A stretch of DNA of 64,000 bases from Calliphora vicina (taxonomy: Eukaryota > Arthropoda > Insecta > Diptera > Calliphoridae), in the NCBI RefSeq assembly GCF_958450345.1, contig NC_088780.1, positions 92,764,226-92,828,225 on the forward strand, read 5' to 3'. Position 1 is the stretch's first letter. Every line of letters begins with the position of its first letter. The notes beneath the pieces are model-generated. The model was not told the DNA's origin. It searched no databases and saw nothing but the letters and a program-made list of their open reading frames with translations. A program made the position numbers and the translations under genes. Shown in pieces: positions 1 to 11,836 of the stretch.

Positions 1-202
1 AGGAGAGCAGAGGATTTTATATCTTCAAGAATTAATTAACGATTCCGATAACTACTGGAGATTGCAGTAGAGCTATACAACATACAACATCATTCCACCA
101 AAGCGCTTTGGAGTTGCAAGATATGCCTGTTGATCAATATGACTGTGTACATATGTTTTTTGTTTAATTTATATTATTTACATACATATGTAGAGTAAAA
201 TA
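1..202. other. Unassigned AT-rich flank
   Basis: No open frame, terminal repeat or known motif is visible. Bases 1-150 are slightly less AT-rich than what follows but have stops in every frame. Confidence 0.4.
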
Positions 203-847
203 AAAATTTCCCAATTTTATTTGTAATTTTCTAAATCTAAATATGAATTTCTCAATTTCATTTGGATTTTTCTCAATTTAAAATTGAATTTCTCAATTTC
301 ATTTGGAATTTTCTCAATTTAAAACGGAAATTCTCAATTTCAATTGGAATTTTCTCAATTTGAAATGGAAATTCTCAATTTTATTTGGAATTTTCTCATG
401 TATTTTGTTTTTATATCACCCGTATGTGTGAAAAGAGAGTAATATTTTAGTCTCTCCTTCTATGTTTCCCAATTTCATTTGGAATTTTCTCAATTTCAAA
501 TGGAAATTCTCAATTTCAATTGGAATTTTCTCAATTTGAAATGGAATTTCTCAATTTCATTTGGAATTTTCTCAATTTCATATTGAAATTCTCAATATCA
601 TTTGGAATTTTCTCAATTTGAATGAAATTTCTCAATATCATTTGGAATTTTCTCAATTTGAAATGGAATTTCTCAATTTCATTTGGAATTTTCTCAATTT
701 AAGATGGAATTTGTCAATTTAATTTGGAATTTTCTCAATTTAAAATGGAAATTCTCAATTTCAATTGAAATTTTCTCAATTTAAAATGGAAATTCTCAAT
801 TTCATTTGGAATTTTCTCAATATCATGTATAATGTTCTCAATTTCAA
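203..847. repeat. Tandem array, ~20-bp unit in 41-bp dimers
   Basis: About thirty diverged copies of a 20-21 bp unit alternate as two variants, roughly TTCTCAATTTCATTTGGAA and TTCTCAATTTGAAATGGAA, giving a 41-bp higher-order period. The array is interrupted by an unrelated 70-bp stretch at about 397-466. Related but more diverged units occur at 21365-21545 (inverted) and 62015-62225. It is non-coding, since stops occur in all frames. Minisatellite or satellite-like DNA is the likely class. Confidence 0.85.
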
Positions 848-1928
848 TGAAAAATGGTGTAGACCCAATATATTTTGGGAAAACATCATAGAACAAACCA
901 TGGTTTATTTTGAAGGGGATAAAAAACTTTTTTCTCCTAGTTAGTCTATTTGCGAATGAGTATTATTGAATATTATATTAATTAAATATTACTCATACGC
1001 TATGTTAAAAATTCATAAACAAGCTTTGAGAGAATAAGATAAACAAAATCGTATCATAATTAACTTAATAATGATATATGTATATATCAACCACAAAGAA
1101 AATAAACAATAAAGTTGTACTTCATTAACTTGATAAAAGACCTCAACACCTCAGAACTATTATCAAAAAAACAAACATTTAGACATTTAATAGCAAGATT
1201 TCACTGTAAGATTTCATTATTAGCATACAAACATAAGTACCATGTTGAAGCCATATAAAACACTTTAAAAGCTGTCATAACTTTGACTTATGAAAACGAA
1301 TAAAAAAACAAACAAAAAAACGCGTACAATGCGTGGCCAAGATGCATGGCTAAGATACGAATAACAATGACAAAAGAAGCTTATAAACGACAACAATAAC
1401 AATTCCAGCTAAAAACCTGCAAACCAAGCGCAATTCACAGCAACAAACTAACCAGGCGATGAAATGTAAAATTACAAAAGACTATAATAGACAAAGCTCG
1501 GACCATTGAGAAAGATGCAAATGGGGAAAGTGACCTTGGTACAAGAAATATGGTAAAAATACAATACATGCTGTTTTTGAAAGTTTTTTTTTTGGATTTT
1601 TTTGTATTTTAATCAAAAAAAGATTGATAATTTTATCTGATATATAAGTTCTATTTGTTAAAATATCGGGTATTAGAACAACAGATACAAAAGGTTACAA
1701 CACACGAATATTGACCTTTTTGGGGTTTGAATTGTTCAAATATAAGTATTTTGGGTGATTTGTCCTTTAAGATAGCAGTATTTAAAATTCTAAGTCATTA
1801 GTTCATTAGTTTAAAACATTGTTAACCAAACTCTCACAACAATAGATTTGCTTCGTATTCTAGCGTTACAATGTGTGTACTAGAGTGCTCCAAAAAAATT
1901 AAATTGCGAATTTTGACCATCCCCCCCT
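848..1928. other. Unassigned AT-rich intergenic DNA
   Basis: Seen only as AT-rich sequence with short homopolymer runs (for example 1580-1625). There are no frames above 60 codons and no terminal repeats. Confidence 0.4.
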
Positions 1929-2838
1929 CTAGAATTGTTCTATGTATTGTAGAAACACATTGTGTAAAATATTAGGATGATAGGATAACGTTAACTGGTG
2001 GCGCAACGACGCTGAAATTTTGAGGTGCATTTACAAGGGGAAAATATGCAATTTTTTCAGTTTTTGTAAAAATTTTGCCATTAAATAATAACTTTTACAA
2101 TTTAATTTAAAAGAATCGAAATGTGTATGTAATTGTCGTTATAATAAGATATAAAAGACAAAAATTGGTGAAAAAATGTTAAAGTTATTAAAAAATCGCC
2201 AGGCCATTAACGTGTCTCAGGCCACTAGAACAAGAAATTTATGAACAAAATTAACATATTTTGAGAAATATTAAAATAAAAGCTTATTTTTACTTAAAAT
2301 ATATCCATATTTACTTGTATATGAGTTTTTGTCCTCGTAGGATACCGTTAACCTATTCGCAGGTATGACCAAAAAAATTAAATTTTTTTAACGGCAGTTT
2401 CGAAACTCCAATTTAAAATTTTTAAAAATTTTGTTAAACAAATTTCAGAATTTTTTGATCATCACATAAGGATTTATTGACAACATAATAGGAAATAAAA
2501 ATGTGAAAAAAGTATGTCAATACCTCCTATAGTTTTTCCGTACCTGCGATATAAATTTTGCGATTTTCGAGAAAAACTAATTTTTTGGCCATATTTTGGA
2601 GAATGACCAGAATTTCCTTACTGTAATGATTTTTAAGTAAAAGCTATTCAGAATAATATAGTTCAGGTTATTTTAAATATAGTCTGAAAGTTTTACTAAA
2701 ATCGGAAAACTTTAACCCTTAAATCGTGAAGGTCAAAGGTCAATTTTTTCAATATTTGGAATTTCTCATGGAAAGATAGCGAAATATTATATATTTTTGG
2801 GCCGATTTTGATAAAACTTAAGAAAAATATGCTATGAC
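1929..2838 (+). repeat. Dispersed repeat A, copy 1 (3'-truncated)
   Basis: This non-coding repeat recurs at 5606-5877 with 7085-7540, at 45159-45470 and at 52893-53745. Landmarks are CAGTTTTTGTAAAAATTTTG, the segment CCAGGCCATTAACGTGTCTC and a later GGCAGTTTCRAAACTCCAAT. Copies differ by scattered substitutions and internal deletions. No protein is encoded and no terminal inverted repeat was found, so the class is unknown. This copy stops inside the last 40 bases of the consensus, where the DINE-like element at 2839 begins. Confidence 0.8.
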
Positions 2839-4290
2839 GAATTATGGACCAATACTTAAAAATTCTTGTAGTACGATTCTTGGATACAAATTAGTGATTG
2901 GTGTAAATTTTTGTTTCAGTACAGATTATTTTGTATATTTGTGCAGGTTAATGTGTTTTCCGGAAGTGGTTCTTATATGGAGGCTATGACCAATTATGAG
3001 CCTATCATCGTAACATTTGGTACATCGAGTTTTGTATATATTGAACAAATTTGTTTCGATTTTCAACCTGATAACTATATTTGTAAGAAATTTATGAGGA
3101 TTTTAATGATTTTCGGAAGAGGACCTTATATGGGAGCTATGGTTAAATATGGACCGCTATTCACAAAATCCAGAAGTATGATTGCTGGATAAAAATTACT
3201 GATCTGTGCGTAATTTCATTTTGATATAGATATGTTTTAAATATTTATTAAGATTAATATCTTTTTCGGAAATGGGCCTTATAGGGGAGCTATGACCAAT
3301 TATCGGCCAATCTGCATAAAATTTGGTACAGTAATTTCTACGTATATGAGTATTATTTGTGTCGAATTTTAGCATGATAAAGATATTTATAAGAGATTTA
3401 TGAGTACTTAACTGATTTTCGGAACTGGACCTTATATGTAAGCTATAGTCAAATATGAACCGATATTCACAAACTCCTGTAGTATGATCTCTAAGTATAA
3501 ATTATGGATTTATGTAAAATTTTGTTTTGATATTGATATTTTTTAGATATTTATGTAGGTTAATGTGTTTTTCGGAAGTGGTCCTTATATGGGGACTATT
3601 TATGACAAATTTCAACTTAATAGCGAAATTTATAAGACATTTATGCTTATTTAAGTGATTTTCGGAAATGAACTTTATATGGGGGCTACGATCAAATATT
3701 GGCCGATCCACAAAAAATTTGGGGTTGTAATTTTTTTAAGCACGAAACTTATTTTTCCTGAATTTTGTGTGGATATTGCAATTTTGTAGGCATTTACAGA
3801 CCATAGAACCATATTTCGAGACGAAATTTGTATGGGGGCTAGGAGAAATCATGGACCGATTCCTATAATTTTTTACCAGAGTTAGTCCTTTTGACATAAA
3901 AATAACGTGTGTAAAATTTGATGGTATTATCTGCAATATATTTGCACAAATAACAAAAACTATTTTAAAATTATCATGTTTTTTTTTAGGTTGTCTCACA
4001 TTTTGGTTCATAACTCTGGTTCTACTGAACCGATTTCGCTGATTTTCAATACCAAACTGCTTAGGAGAATAAACATTTTTCTTGCAAGGTTACCAATTTT
4101 GTTTGTCTATTTTGGACGTGAGCGTGTTTTACAGAAACAGACAAACAGACGGACATAGCTCAATCGACTTAGAATAGGATCAATAATATATATACTTTGA
4201 TGGGTCTCAGATGAATATTTCTCAATTTTACACACTGAATGACAAACTTATATATACCCTCATTCACCACTTATGGAGGATATAAAAATA
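2839..4290 (+). mobile_element. DINE/Helentron-associated-like element, 5'-truncated, with 153-bp tandem units
   Basis: The core consists of diverged direct repeats, each opening with GGAARTGGNCCTTATATGG, beginning near 2962, 3115, 3268, 3421 and 3574, a spacing of 153 bp. A shortened unit starts at 3664. Downstream come a conserved tail (CAGACGGACATAGCTCAATCG near 4145) and a terminal block ending near 4290 that in sister copies forms a hairpin. The same architecture is seen at 26861-29641 and, inverted, at 13101-14640. Fly DINE/HINE elements have subterminal palindromes, a 3' hairpin and sometimes ~150-bp central tandem repeats, so that class is inferred. The open frames here are chance frames inside the repeat. 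Confidence 0.6.
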
Positions 4291-5605
4291 AATTTCAATA
4301 AAATTGGTTCAGCTGTGATTGCGGAACAAACTAACTTACGAAGGCATTTATAACACAGATACTGACTTACATTATCTACAGAAAATGTAGGTGTTATTTA
4401 GTTGTGGTTAATACTTTAGTTGTGGTTAGTAAAATTAATTCATATACATAATTTCCAATTAAACTCCCACATACATTAAATCAATTACAATAAATTGAAT
4501 ATGATTTATTAAGTAAAGCTATCATTGTAAGTAATTCATATCGCTACAATTAATGTATACGATTTATAAGGGAAATAAACCATGTGTTTTACTCAGTGAC
4601 TAATTAGCATTTATGATTGAATTGTAACGGGTGTTCTTTTTATTGGTAAGGGAGGAAAAATCTCAATTCCTAGACATAGATATATCTCGATAGGAATCTT
4701 ATGTATTTTGGACGTAACAGTTTTTTGCACAGACAGAGTACATTTGCACAGACCTTCAATCACCCCTTCTGGTGATTGAAGTCATAATAATATATAAAGG
4801 AGTTATAAAAAACTGGATAACAATCACATAATAATGTATATAGTATATATTACCAACATTACAATCCAACACTAAAAAGAATCATCAAGAATACACCCTT
4901 TAATTAAAACATTTGCCATTTAACTCCTGAACTCTTGTAAATATTGTTCAATAAAGCGTTTTTTTTTTTTGTTTCTATTTGGTTTCATTTATTTCCAATT
5001 CTAATTTCCATTTGTCTAACAAATGGAAAATATTCATGCATATAAATAAAACAATAATAAATAATAATTTCTTTTGTTTTTGTTTTCTAATTTTGACAAA
5101 ATAGCATATAAAAGGTAAATGGAGATAGACAGATGATGTATAAAAAGATTTCATTCCTTCTTGATGGTTTCACCCAGCGAATCATACAAAAAAAACCCAC
5201 AATCCGAAAACAAAGAAACCAAATTAAATGCTCAAGTAAATAACCAACAACACAGGCAAAAAATATAAATTAATGGATGAAATGCAAAAATAAAATAAGA
5301 ACAAGTCCTCTTTACCATCTCCTTTCACAATCAATTAATGAAGAAAAACAAAAGCGCGAAACATACGCTTCGTTAAATATTCAAACAATTCACTCATTCC
5401 ACACACTTGTATATTCAACCTACAACGTTCTTGAAGCTTAGTCAGTTAGCTGCACTTGTTCTTGTCCTAGTATATATGAATGTATTTATGTACATTAGGG
5501 TGACCGTTATTTTCCGATATCATTTTTTTTCTTTTGCCGCATACCCTCTGAATACTTTCGTAATGAACTAAAATACCACCAAAAACATTTTTAGCTTGTT
5601 CTAAA
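4291..5605. other. Unassigned DNA with a hairpin and promoter-like motifs
   Basis: The stretch holds a perfect 11-bp-arm hairpin at 4754-4781 (CTTCAATCACC, 6-base loop, GGTGATTGAAG). It also holds TATATAAAG near 4794 and AATAAAG near 4952 before a poly-T run. This order could be a decayed LTR beginning TGTAACGGG near 4622, but no convincing CA end or target duplication was found. A TAGGGTGACCG motif at 5497, resembling a hAT terminus, stands alone. Confidence 0.3.
4754..4781. repeat. Short perfect hairpin
   Basis: Arms CTTCAATCACC and GGTGATTGAAG are perfectly complementary around a six-base loop. No downstream T-run or gene gives it a function. Confidence 0.6.
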
Positions 5606-7540
5606 AACTAAGTCGACTTGCGATTTAGTTTTGAAGTGCATTTACAAGGGGAACAAAATGCAATTTTATCAGTTTTTGTAAAAATTTTGCCATTAAAAAA
5701 TTATTTTTTCAACTTGATTTAAAACAATAGAAATGTGTACGTAATTGTCGTTCTAATGAGATATAAAAAACAGAAATTGCTTAAAAAATTTTAAAGTTAT
5801 CAAAAATTCCCCAGGCCATTAATGTGTCTCAGGCCACTAGAACAAGAAATGTAGGAACAAAATTAACATATTTTATAGCGAGTTGTTAGGTTTTCCCTAA
5901 TTAATTTGCCACGCAAAAAACATAATGTAGACATGTTATATATCAATAGATAGAAGATTTTGTCTACTTTCCAATAATGTATATAACTTTTGACAATTAG
6001 CAAATTCATGGAATACTTTTTTGAAAAATATGACAAAAAATGCTTTTTAATGAGTTTGGAGTTTAGATACAAATTTTTCAAATTGAAATAAAATTTTTAT
6101 TTATGAATATTTTGTAATGAAATTTTACACTTATATAGATTTTTTTTTATTGAAAATGGAATAATGAAATCAAGTTTTGAAATTTGTAAACATGAATCCC
6201 GCAATTCCCAAAAAATTATTGAAAAATTCCAAAAATGGGATTTTTTCGTTTTTTGGCTATAATATCCATACTACTTTGGGCGGGGTTATCGGAACCCTTT
6301 ACAAAATAATTAAGAACATATTGGGCCATCTAAAATAGATTATGATAATTTTATATCGACTATGCGATTTGAGAATTTTTGCTCTAAATTTGAATTTTAC
6401 ATAAAAAATAGTAATTTTTTGAATGGACCTGGTCCCCTCGGTATCAAAAATTATAATTTTTTTTTCATTTAAAATATTTTGCGTAAAGTTAGCTTTTCAA
6501 AAAGTACAAATTCATTATACATCCTTTTCGAAATTTTTTAGATAACTTAGAAAAAATAAAAGTACTTTTTTCCCCAAAAAATAGCGAAAAATCGCCTTTA
6601 TTTTTTTAAATTCAAATGCATGTAACTTTGGACTCAGTCATGATTTTTAACCAATTTTTTCTTTATTTGATATATACGTCTTTTGTTAATCCTATAAAAA
6701 AATGGAGAAAATCGGGAAATATTTGGAGCCGCGGTCATAAAAAAAACTGAAGTTGGGTGGGTAAAAATGTTGAAAATTTAATTTTCAAATGCGAATATCT
6801 CCTAAGCTATAAAAGATAATTGATAGCTACGACTAGGTGTTATGTAGTGCTCGAGAAGATTCTATATATGTAAATTTTTTGAAATCGGAACACAAACGAA
6901 GAAATAGGATCATTTTTAAAATTTAACATACCCGAGGTGTCATACTTTAGGGACCCCAGGTCCCGCTCGTGGTGGGGTCATGAGGTCCAAATTCAAAACT
7001 TAAACTTGACAATACCTCCTCTTTGCGCATGTTCATTCAAATTGGACTAAGGGTTTAGAAGTTACAGATTTATTTCCATATTTTTTTTCATACCACTGTG
7101 CGGCAGTTTCAAAACTCCATTTTCAAATTTTTAAAAATTTTTTAAACAAATTTCAGAATTTTTTGATCATCACATTGGGATTTATTGAGATCATAATAGG
7201 GAACAAAAATATGAAAAGATCTGCTAGAGTTTTTCCGTACCTGCGATTTAGATTTTGCAACTTTCGAGAAAAACAAATTATTTGGCCATATTTTGGCGAA
7301 TGAGCTCAATTTCCTTACTGTTATGAATTTCAGTTAGAACCTATTCACAATATTATAGTACAGATAATTCTAAATATACTCTGAAAGTTTTACTAAAATT
7401 TGTTTTCCATATTTGGAATTTCTAATGAAAATATACCGAAATGTTATATATTTTAGGGCAGATTTTGATGAAACTTAAGAAAAATATAACATAAAGTCTA
7501 GTGTTTATAATAACAGTACAAAAATGGAAATTAATTAATT
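5606..7540 (+). repeat. Dispersed repeat A, copy 2, split by repeat C
   Basis: Repeat A is present as 5606-5877 (5' half) and 7085-7540 (3' half). Compared with copy 1, about 130 bp corresponding to 2262-2392 are missing and replaced by 1.2 kb of repeat C. The distal end, AATAACAGTACAAAAATGG near 7519, matches the end of the copy at 53745. Confidence 0.75.
5878..7084 (+). repeat. Dispersed repeat C, copy 1 (fullest)
   Basis: It begins GCGAGTTGTTAGGTTTTCCC and ends at CATACCACTGTG, and shares this content in order with 18586-19672 and 40219-40942. Landmarks include TATCCATACTACTTTGGGCG, TCGGAACCCTTTACAAAATA and AAGTTACAGATTTATTTCC. There is no coding capacity and there are no terminal inverted repeats. 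The other two copies are preceded by an 87-bp palindromic element that is absent here. Confidence 0.75.
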
Positions 7541-8489
7541 TGAATTAGATTTCAATAAACAATAATGTAATCATTCAAATGTTTAATGAATTCCATAATG
7601 AACTGATTCAACAATGAATGAATTCTATTCAAATAAAAGCCTATGAATGAAGATGAAAAATTGTTATGGAATAAATTGTTTAGTTTTTAATTCTGAATGA
7701 AATAATTAATTCGATTAGTTCTGAATTAAGATCTTAGTCAATTAAGTTCAAGTTGAATAAATCTATTTGTTTTGGTTTTTAGATGAACAAAATTTTGACC
7801 TTGGGAGCATCGTAAATATAAGGGCCACCCTTATATTCAAACATACATAAACTCATGTATTGAAATAATATTTGCTGCTACTGCTGCAAAAAAATAAAAA
7901 GAAAGAAATCATGCTGCATCTACAAAAAACAAAAATGAACAAGTTCGAGTACAAGCTGCAACAATAAATACAACGAAGCTTATTGTAAAAAGTAACAAGA
8001 CGATAGATAGATATTCATAGAAAAAGAGTTGGCTGATGGATGGATGCAGGAGTTGGTTGGTTGTTTGGTTTGTTGCTGCACAAATATAAATTGATTCAGT
8101 TGGGTTTGTTATAACTGGTTTCCTCCATCCACATACTCTTATTCTATATTGCATCTATCTATGTATAGTATTTGTGTGATGCACACATTTATCATCAAAG
8201 AAAAATGTATCCAGTATTAAAATGATCCTTTTATACTTTTAAATGTCAAGCAGGGTCGTTACTAGAAGCTTTTTAGATTTCTTTTTTTTTATTATGTTTT
8301 ATAAGAAGCTCTTATACTGGAGAGTTGTGAACATTAAGTGGTGTACGGGTGGTATGAGTAATATTTTTTATTTAATTTATTCGCAGCAATACAAAGAATT
8401 ATCCCATGACTTTTACCTAAAATTTAAATTTGTCGATATGTTTCCGGGGGAAAACTCTTATTACTTTTTGCCATTAAAATCATATCGTT
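7541..8489. other. Unassigned AT-rich intergenic DNA
   Basis: Simple AT-rich sequence with T- and GTT-rich stretches near 8040-8080. Nothing coding or repetitive could be matched elsewhere in the window. Confidence 0.4.
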
Positions 8490-9017
8490 CCCAGCAGTTA
8501 AGCAAGTAGTCAATATATAGCTTATAGAAAGTAATTGTCATTAATGTCTTATCACTTGGCTGACTCCGATATATATTTTGGGTTATTTGACACGTATGTG
8601 CTCTCTGTATTGCAGAGAGAAGACAATTGGTTACTTAATACATCCCAGGTAATCTATCGTGGAGACAATTGCAACTTAAGTGGCTCTAAGTAATCTAGAG
8701 TGTAGTCGCTTTAACGTTTTGTGAGTAATTCGTAAAAACTGGTTTTATATAAATTGTATTGATATAATTCTCATACAGTTTATTTTTGCATAAGTATACT
8801 GATATCTCATGTAACATAGCACGAAGTCAATAGTCAATTTAGTGTATCTTAGTAAAGTGAAATAACTTTGAATGTTTATTTTGTAATGCACTTTAGAAAT
8901 TAGCTATTTATTGGAGAGTTGCTTGAGGAAGGTTTGTTTACAAGCAATCGCTTATTGGGCTGTCTGTGATATGTCTTTTTAGATGACTATTTGTGGTCAA
9001 TTTCATATAAAAATAAC

Positions 9018-9025
9018 TAGTTATT
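9018..9025. repeat. Target-site duplication of hAT copy 1 (left)
   Basis: CTAGTTAT is repeated exactly at 10360-10367. It fits the hAT target preference nTnnnnAn. Confidence 0.85.
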
Positions 9026-10359
9026 AGGGTATTCGAATTATTCGATTTTTCTCTTGTTCGAATAAAACGAATAATTCGAATAAGAGATTTTAACTTGTTC
9101 GAATAATTCGATCACACGTTTAAAATTAATCGAATTATTCGAATAATTTAATTTTTTTAAAAAAATAAAGAATCAAGTTTTGATGTCGGTTTTTTATATT
9201 TTATTGTTAAAGAACAAACAAAATATAACGTTAAAGTTAACAATTCAAGTATTTATAATGTTAAAAAACATTCGAAAACAAAGTCCATCATTAAATTTTC
9301 AACAGAAATATTCTGATCAGATTAACTCCCGAACAATCTACAAAACAATTGACTAGCAAATCCTTTAGTTTCCGTTTTGGAGCTATGCTTTAAACAATAT
9401 AAGCTAGTTGGACATGATCCTGAATTCAAATACAATATAAACGTATTAAGAACTTTTTTATGTCATTCATTAATTCGGGTTTTAAATTGAGTAACTAATT
9501 CTTTAGTAAATTAATTATTCACTATTTCTAAATTATTTATAACAAATTGTTTTATACATCAAGCTCTATCAACGTTGCCGAATCTTTGTTTAATAAAGTG
9601 ATCTTGGGGAATTACTCAATAAAGGGAATCTGTCGAAAGTTTGATATCATTGTCAGTGAACGTGGCTAATTTGAAGTCAGGCAGTGCATGATTGACGCAT
9701 TTACAAATACGCAAAAAGTTAATTACCATGTTAGACAAAGATGTTCAACGATGTTAAAAATCATGTATAAAACGAACTCCATGCTTTTCTTGCAACAAAA
9801 CGTACGCTGTTAATAACATCATTTATATACATATATTTTAAGATCATGGCCTTCATTTATTTCAATGTAATTATTATCCTCAATATCACTTTCGAAGACC
9901 GTTTCAAAATCACATTCAACTCCACTTTTATCTAAGTTAAAATTTTGATTATTAATTGCGATTCTTCTAATATTTCGCCAGCTAAATAACAAATATTTTA
10001 TTCCGTACCTTTTATTTTCATTGGTTCAAGTTCTAAGTTAAAAATTTTGAAAGATTTGTTTTTAGAATTGTAACCTCTTCCAGTAATATTTATATATTTA
10101 TAGAAGGAGCTATCGGAATTATTTGTCGAATTTCAGAAACAATAAAATTTTTGTGAGTCATTATTACTTATTTGAAATTATGAACAATTTTAAGCAATTT
10201 AATAAATTTAAATATATATGAACATTTATTCGTTTTATTCGATTATTCTACATAAAATTGTTCGAATTATTCGATATTCGAAAATGGCCATTTTTAAATT
10301 GTTCGAATAATTATTCGTAAGAAATTATTCGAACGATCATTAGTCGAATGAATACCCTA
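9026..10359. mobile_element. hAT-type element, TIR TAGGGTATTC, copy 1
   Basis: The element starts TAGGGTATTCGAATTATTCG and ends GAATACCCTA, flanked by the exact 8-bp duplication CTAGTTAT. It sits inside repeat D and is therefore younger than it. Subterminal ATTCGAATAATTCGA motifs recur at both ends. The 1.33 kb interior has no intact transposase. On the minus strand, near 9850-9935, an acidic frame (read as FETVFESDIEDNNYIEINE) may be a relic of a coding N-terminus. Two relatives carry the same ends, at 28183-29130 and 20235-20448. Confidence 0.85.
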
Positions 10360-10367
10360 CTAGTTAT
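10360..10367. repeat. Target-site duplication of hAT copy 1 (right)
   Basis: CTAGTTAT, identical to 9018-9025. Confidence 0.85.
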
Positions 10368-10647
10368 GTAACTGACCAAGTAACCAGTTAGGTAGCTAGT
10401 AAACTAACAGTCACATTGTAATCAAAAAGAGTCAAGACATGCACGTGTTAAAAAAACTAGTCACGTATCTATTGAAGTAACTAGTTCCCATCCTAAATGA
10501 TGGGTAAAGTCACTACTTCGGGAGTGTTTCCTAGAACTGCTGGGTTACGACTAAAACGTCCTCTCACTTTAGTTATTTACACTCATACTACGCTACTGAT
10601 TTATAAAAAAAATATTTTGTCTTATACATATGTATGTATATTCAACA

Positions 10648-11373
10648 CCCAGCAGCTAAGGAGTAGTCAATGTGTCTCTTATAGAGAGTAATTGTCACTA
10701 ATGTCTGACCATTTGGCTGAGTCCAATTTATATATGTATTTTGGGTCATTTGACACGTATATGCTCTTTGTAGTGCAGAGAGAAGTCATTTGTTTATGGG
10801 ATTAACCCATGTAATCTAACGAAAAGACAATTGTCACTTAAGTGTATCTAAGTAATCTAGAGAATAGGCACTTAAAACTTTTATTTTGTTATGGACTTGG
10901 TTTGAGTATTTTGTACAAACTGGTTTTATACAAATTGTATTGATTTAATTCTCATAGGGTTTATTTTTGTTTTTGCTTAAGGATACTGATATTGTAACTA
11001 TATCGTGAAGTCAATCGTAACTTTAGTGTCTGTAAATAACCTAGAGTGTAGTCACTTTCAACGTATATTTCGTACTGCACTTTAAAAAGTAGCTATTTTA
11101 CCCACCAGAAGTAATATATTGGAGTGTTGTCGGAGGAAGGTTTCTTTTACATGCAATCGGTTATTGGACTGTTTATGATACATTTGAGATCAATAGCACC
11201 CGCCTATGTTAAAATAACTAGTTATGTGACTGATCAAGTAACCAGTTAGGTAATGTAACTGAATCTATGTAACCGGTATGGACTCCCTGTGACGTAGCTA
11301 GTTATGTAACTAGTTGTCACCCTAAATGATAGGTAAAATCACTAGTTATGAACAGGCTCCTAGAACTGCTGGG
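10648..11373. mobile_element. Repeat D DNA transposon, copy 2 (complete)
   Basis: This uninterrupted 726-bp copy has ends CCCAGCAGCTAAG and AACTGCTGGG and the same orientation as copy 1, which ends only 103 bp upstream. It carries the family landmarks TTTGACACGTATATGCTCT and GTGACTGATCAAGTAACCAG. No coding sequence is present. The tandem arrangement of two copies may reflect nearby insertion or duplication. Confidence 0.75.
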
Positions 11374-11836
11374 TATTCACTAGTTATTTTGGTGCAAACG
11401 TGTGTGATTTTTATCACAACTACATGTATACATCAACACAAATAGAAAGAAACTGTTACTATTCTGGATCTTTCCCTGCTAGCAATTGGAAGTTATATTT
11501 TCGATACATACACTTAAATGCTTCCACTTTGTAACGTGCAGATACAAAATTCAATCCATCAACATAACATAATTAACATATATATTAGTATTTTGTTGTT
11601 GATAATTCCCAAATAGTTTATGTGAATTTTTATATAAGACATCTAAGAAAAACAAGAACAAGGGAGGCTAGAACCGAAGTCCCGATCTACTTGTACTTTA
11701 CTAATGGGTAACAAAGCATAATTAGACGATACCTAAATTCTTACTTAGTATTAATACCGTAGTTAAAATCCGTAGTTAGCCGACCGAGAGCTGAAGAATT
11801 TATCTCGTCCGATTGCATTCATAAGCTGTATTTACC
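11374..11836. other. Unassigned AT-rich intergenic DNA
   Basis: No recognisable repeat, frame or RNA structure. Confidence 0.4.

Larger units (their letters stand above)
8490..10544. mobile_element. Repeat D DNA transposon, copy 1, split by a hAT element
   Basis: The left end CCCAGCAGTTAAG and right end AACTGCTGGG are inverted repeats. Removing the hAT insertion and one 8-bp duplicate leaves about 710 bp collinear with the complete copy at 10648-11373. The right third is rich in AACTAGTTA and ACTAGTTATGTAACT motifs. No frame encodes a transposase, so this is a non-autonomous element of undetermined superfamily. No clear target duplication flanks it. Further copies are at 23447-23690, 37085-37675 and 38278-38987. 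Confidence 0.75.

Noticed and set aside
2911..3192. 93-codon plus-strand open frame
   Set aside because: Lies wholly inside the DINE-like 153-bp units; the same frame is broken in the sister copy at 27.3-27.6 kb.
4622..5020. Possible LTR starting TGTAACGGG with TATATAAAG and AATAAAG
   Set aside because: No matching CA end, no inverted terminus and no target duplication, so not called as an LTR.
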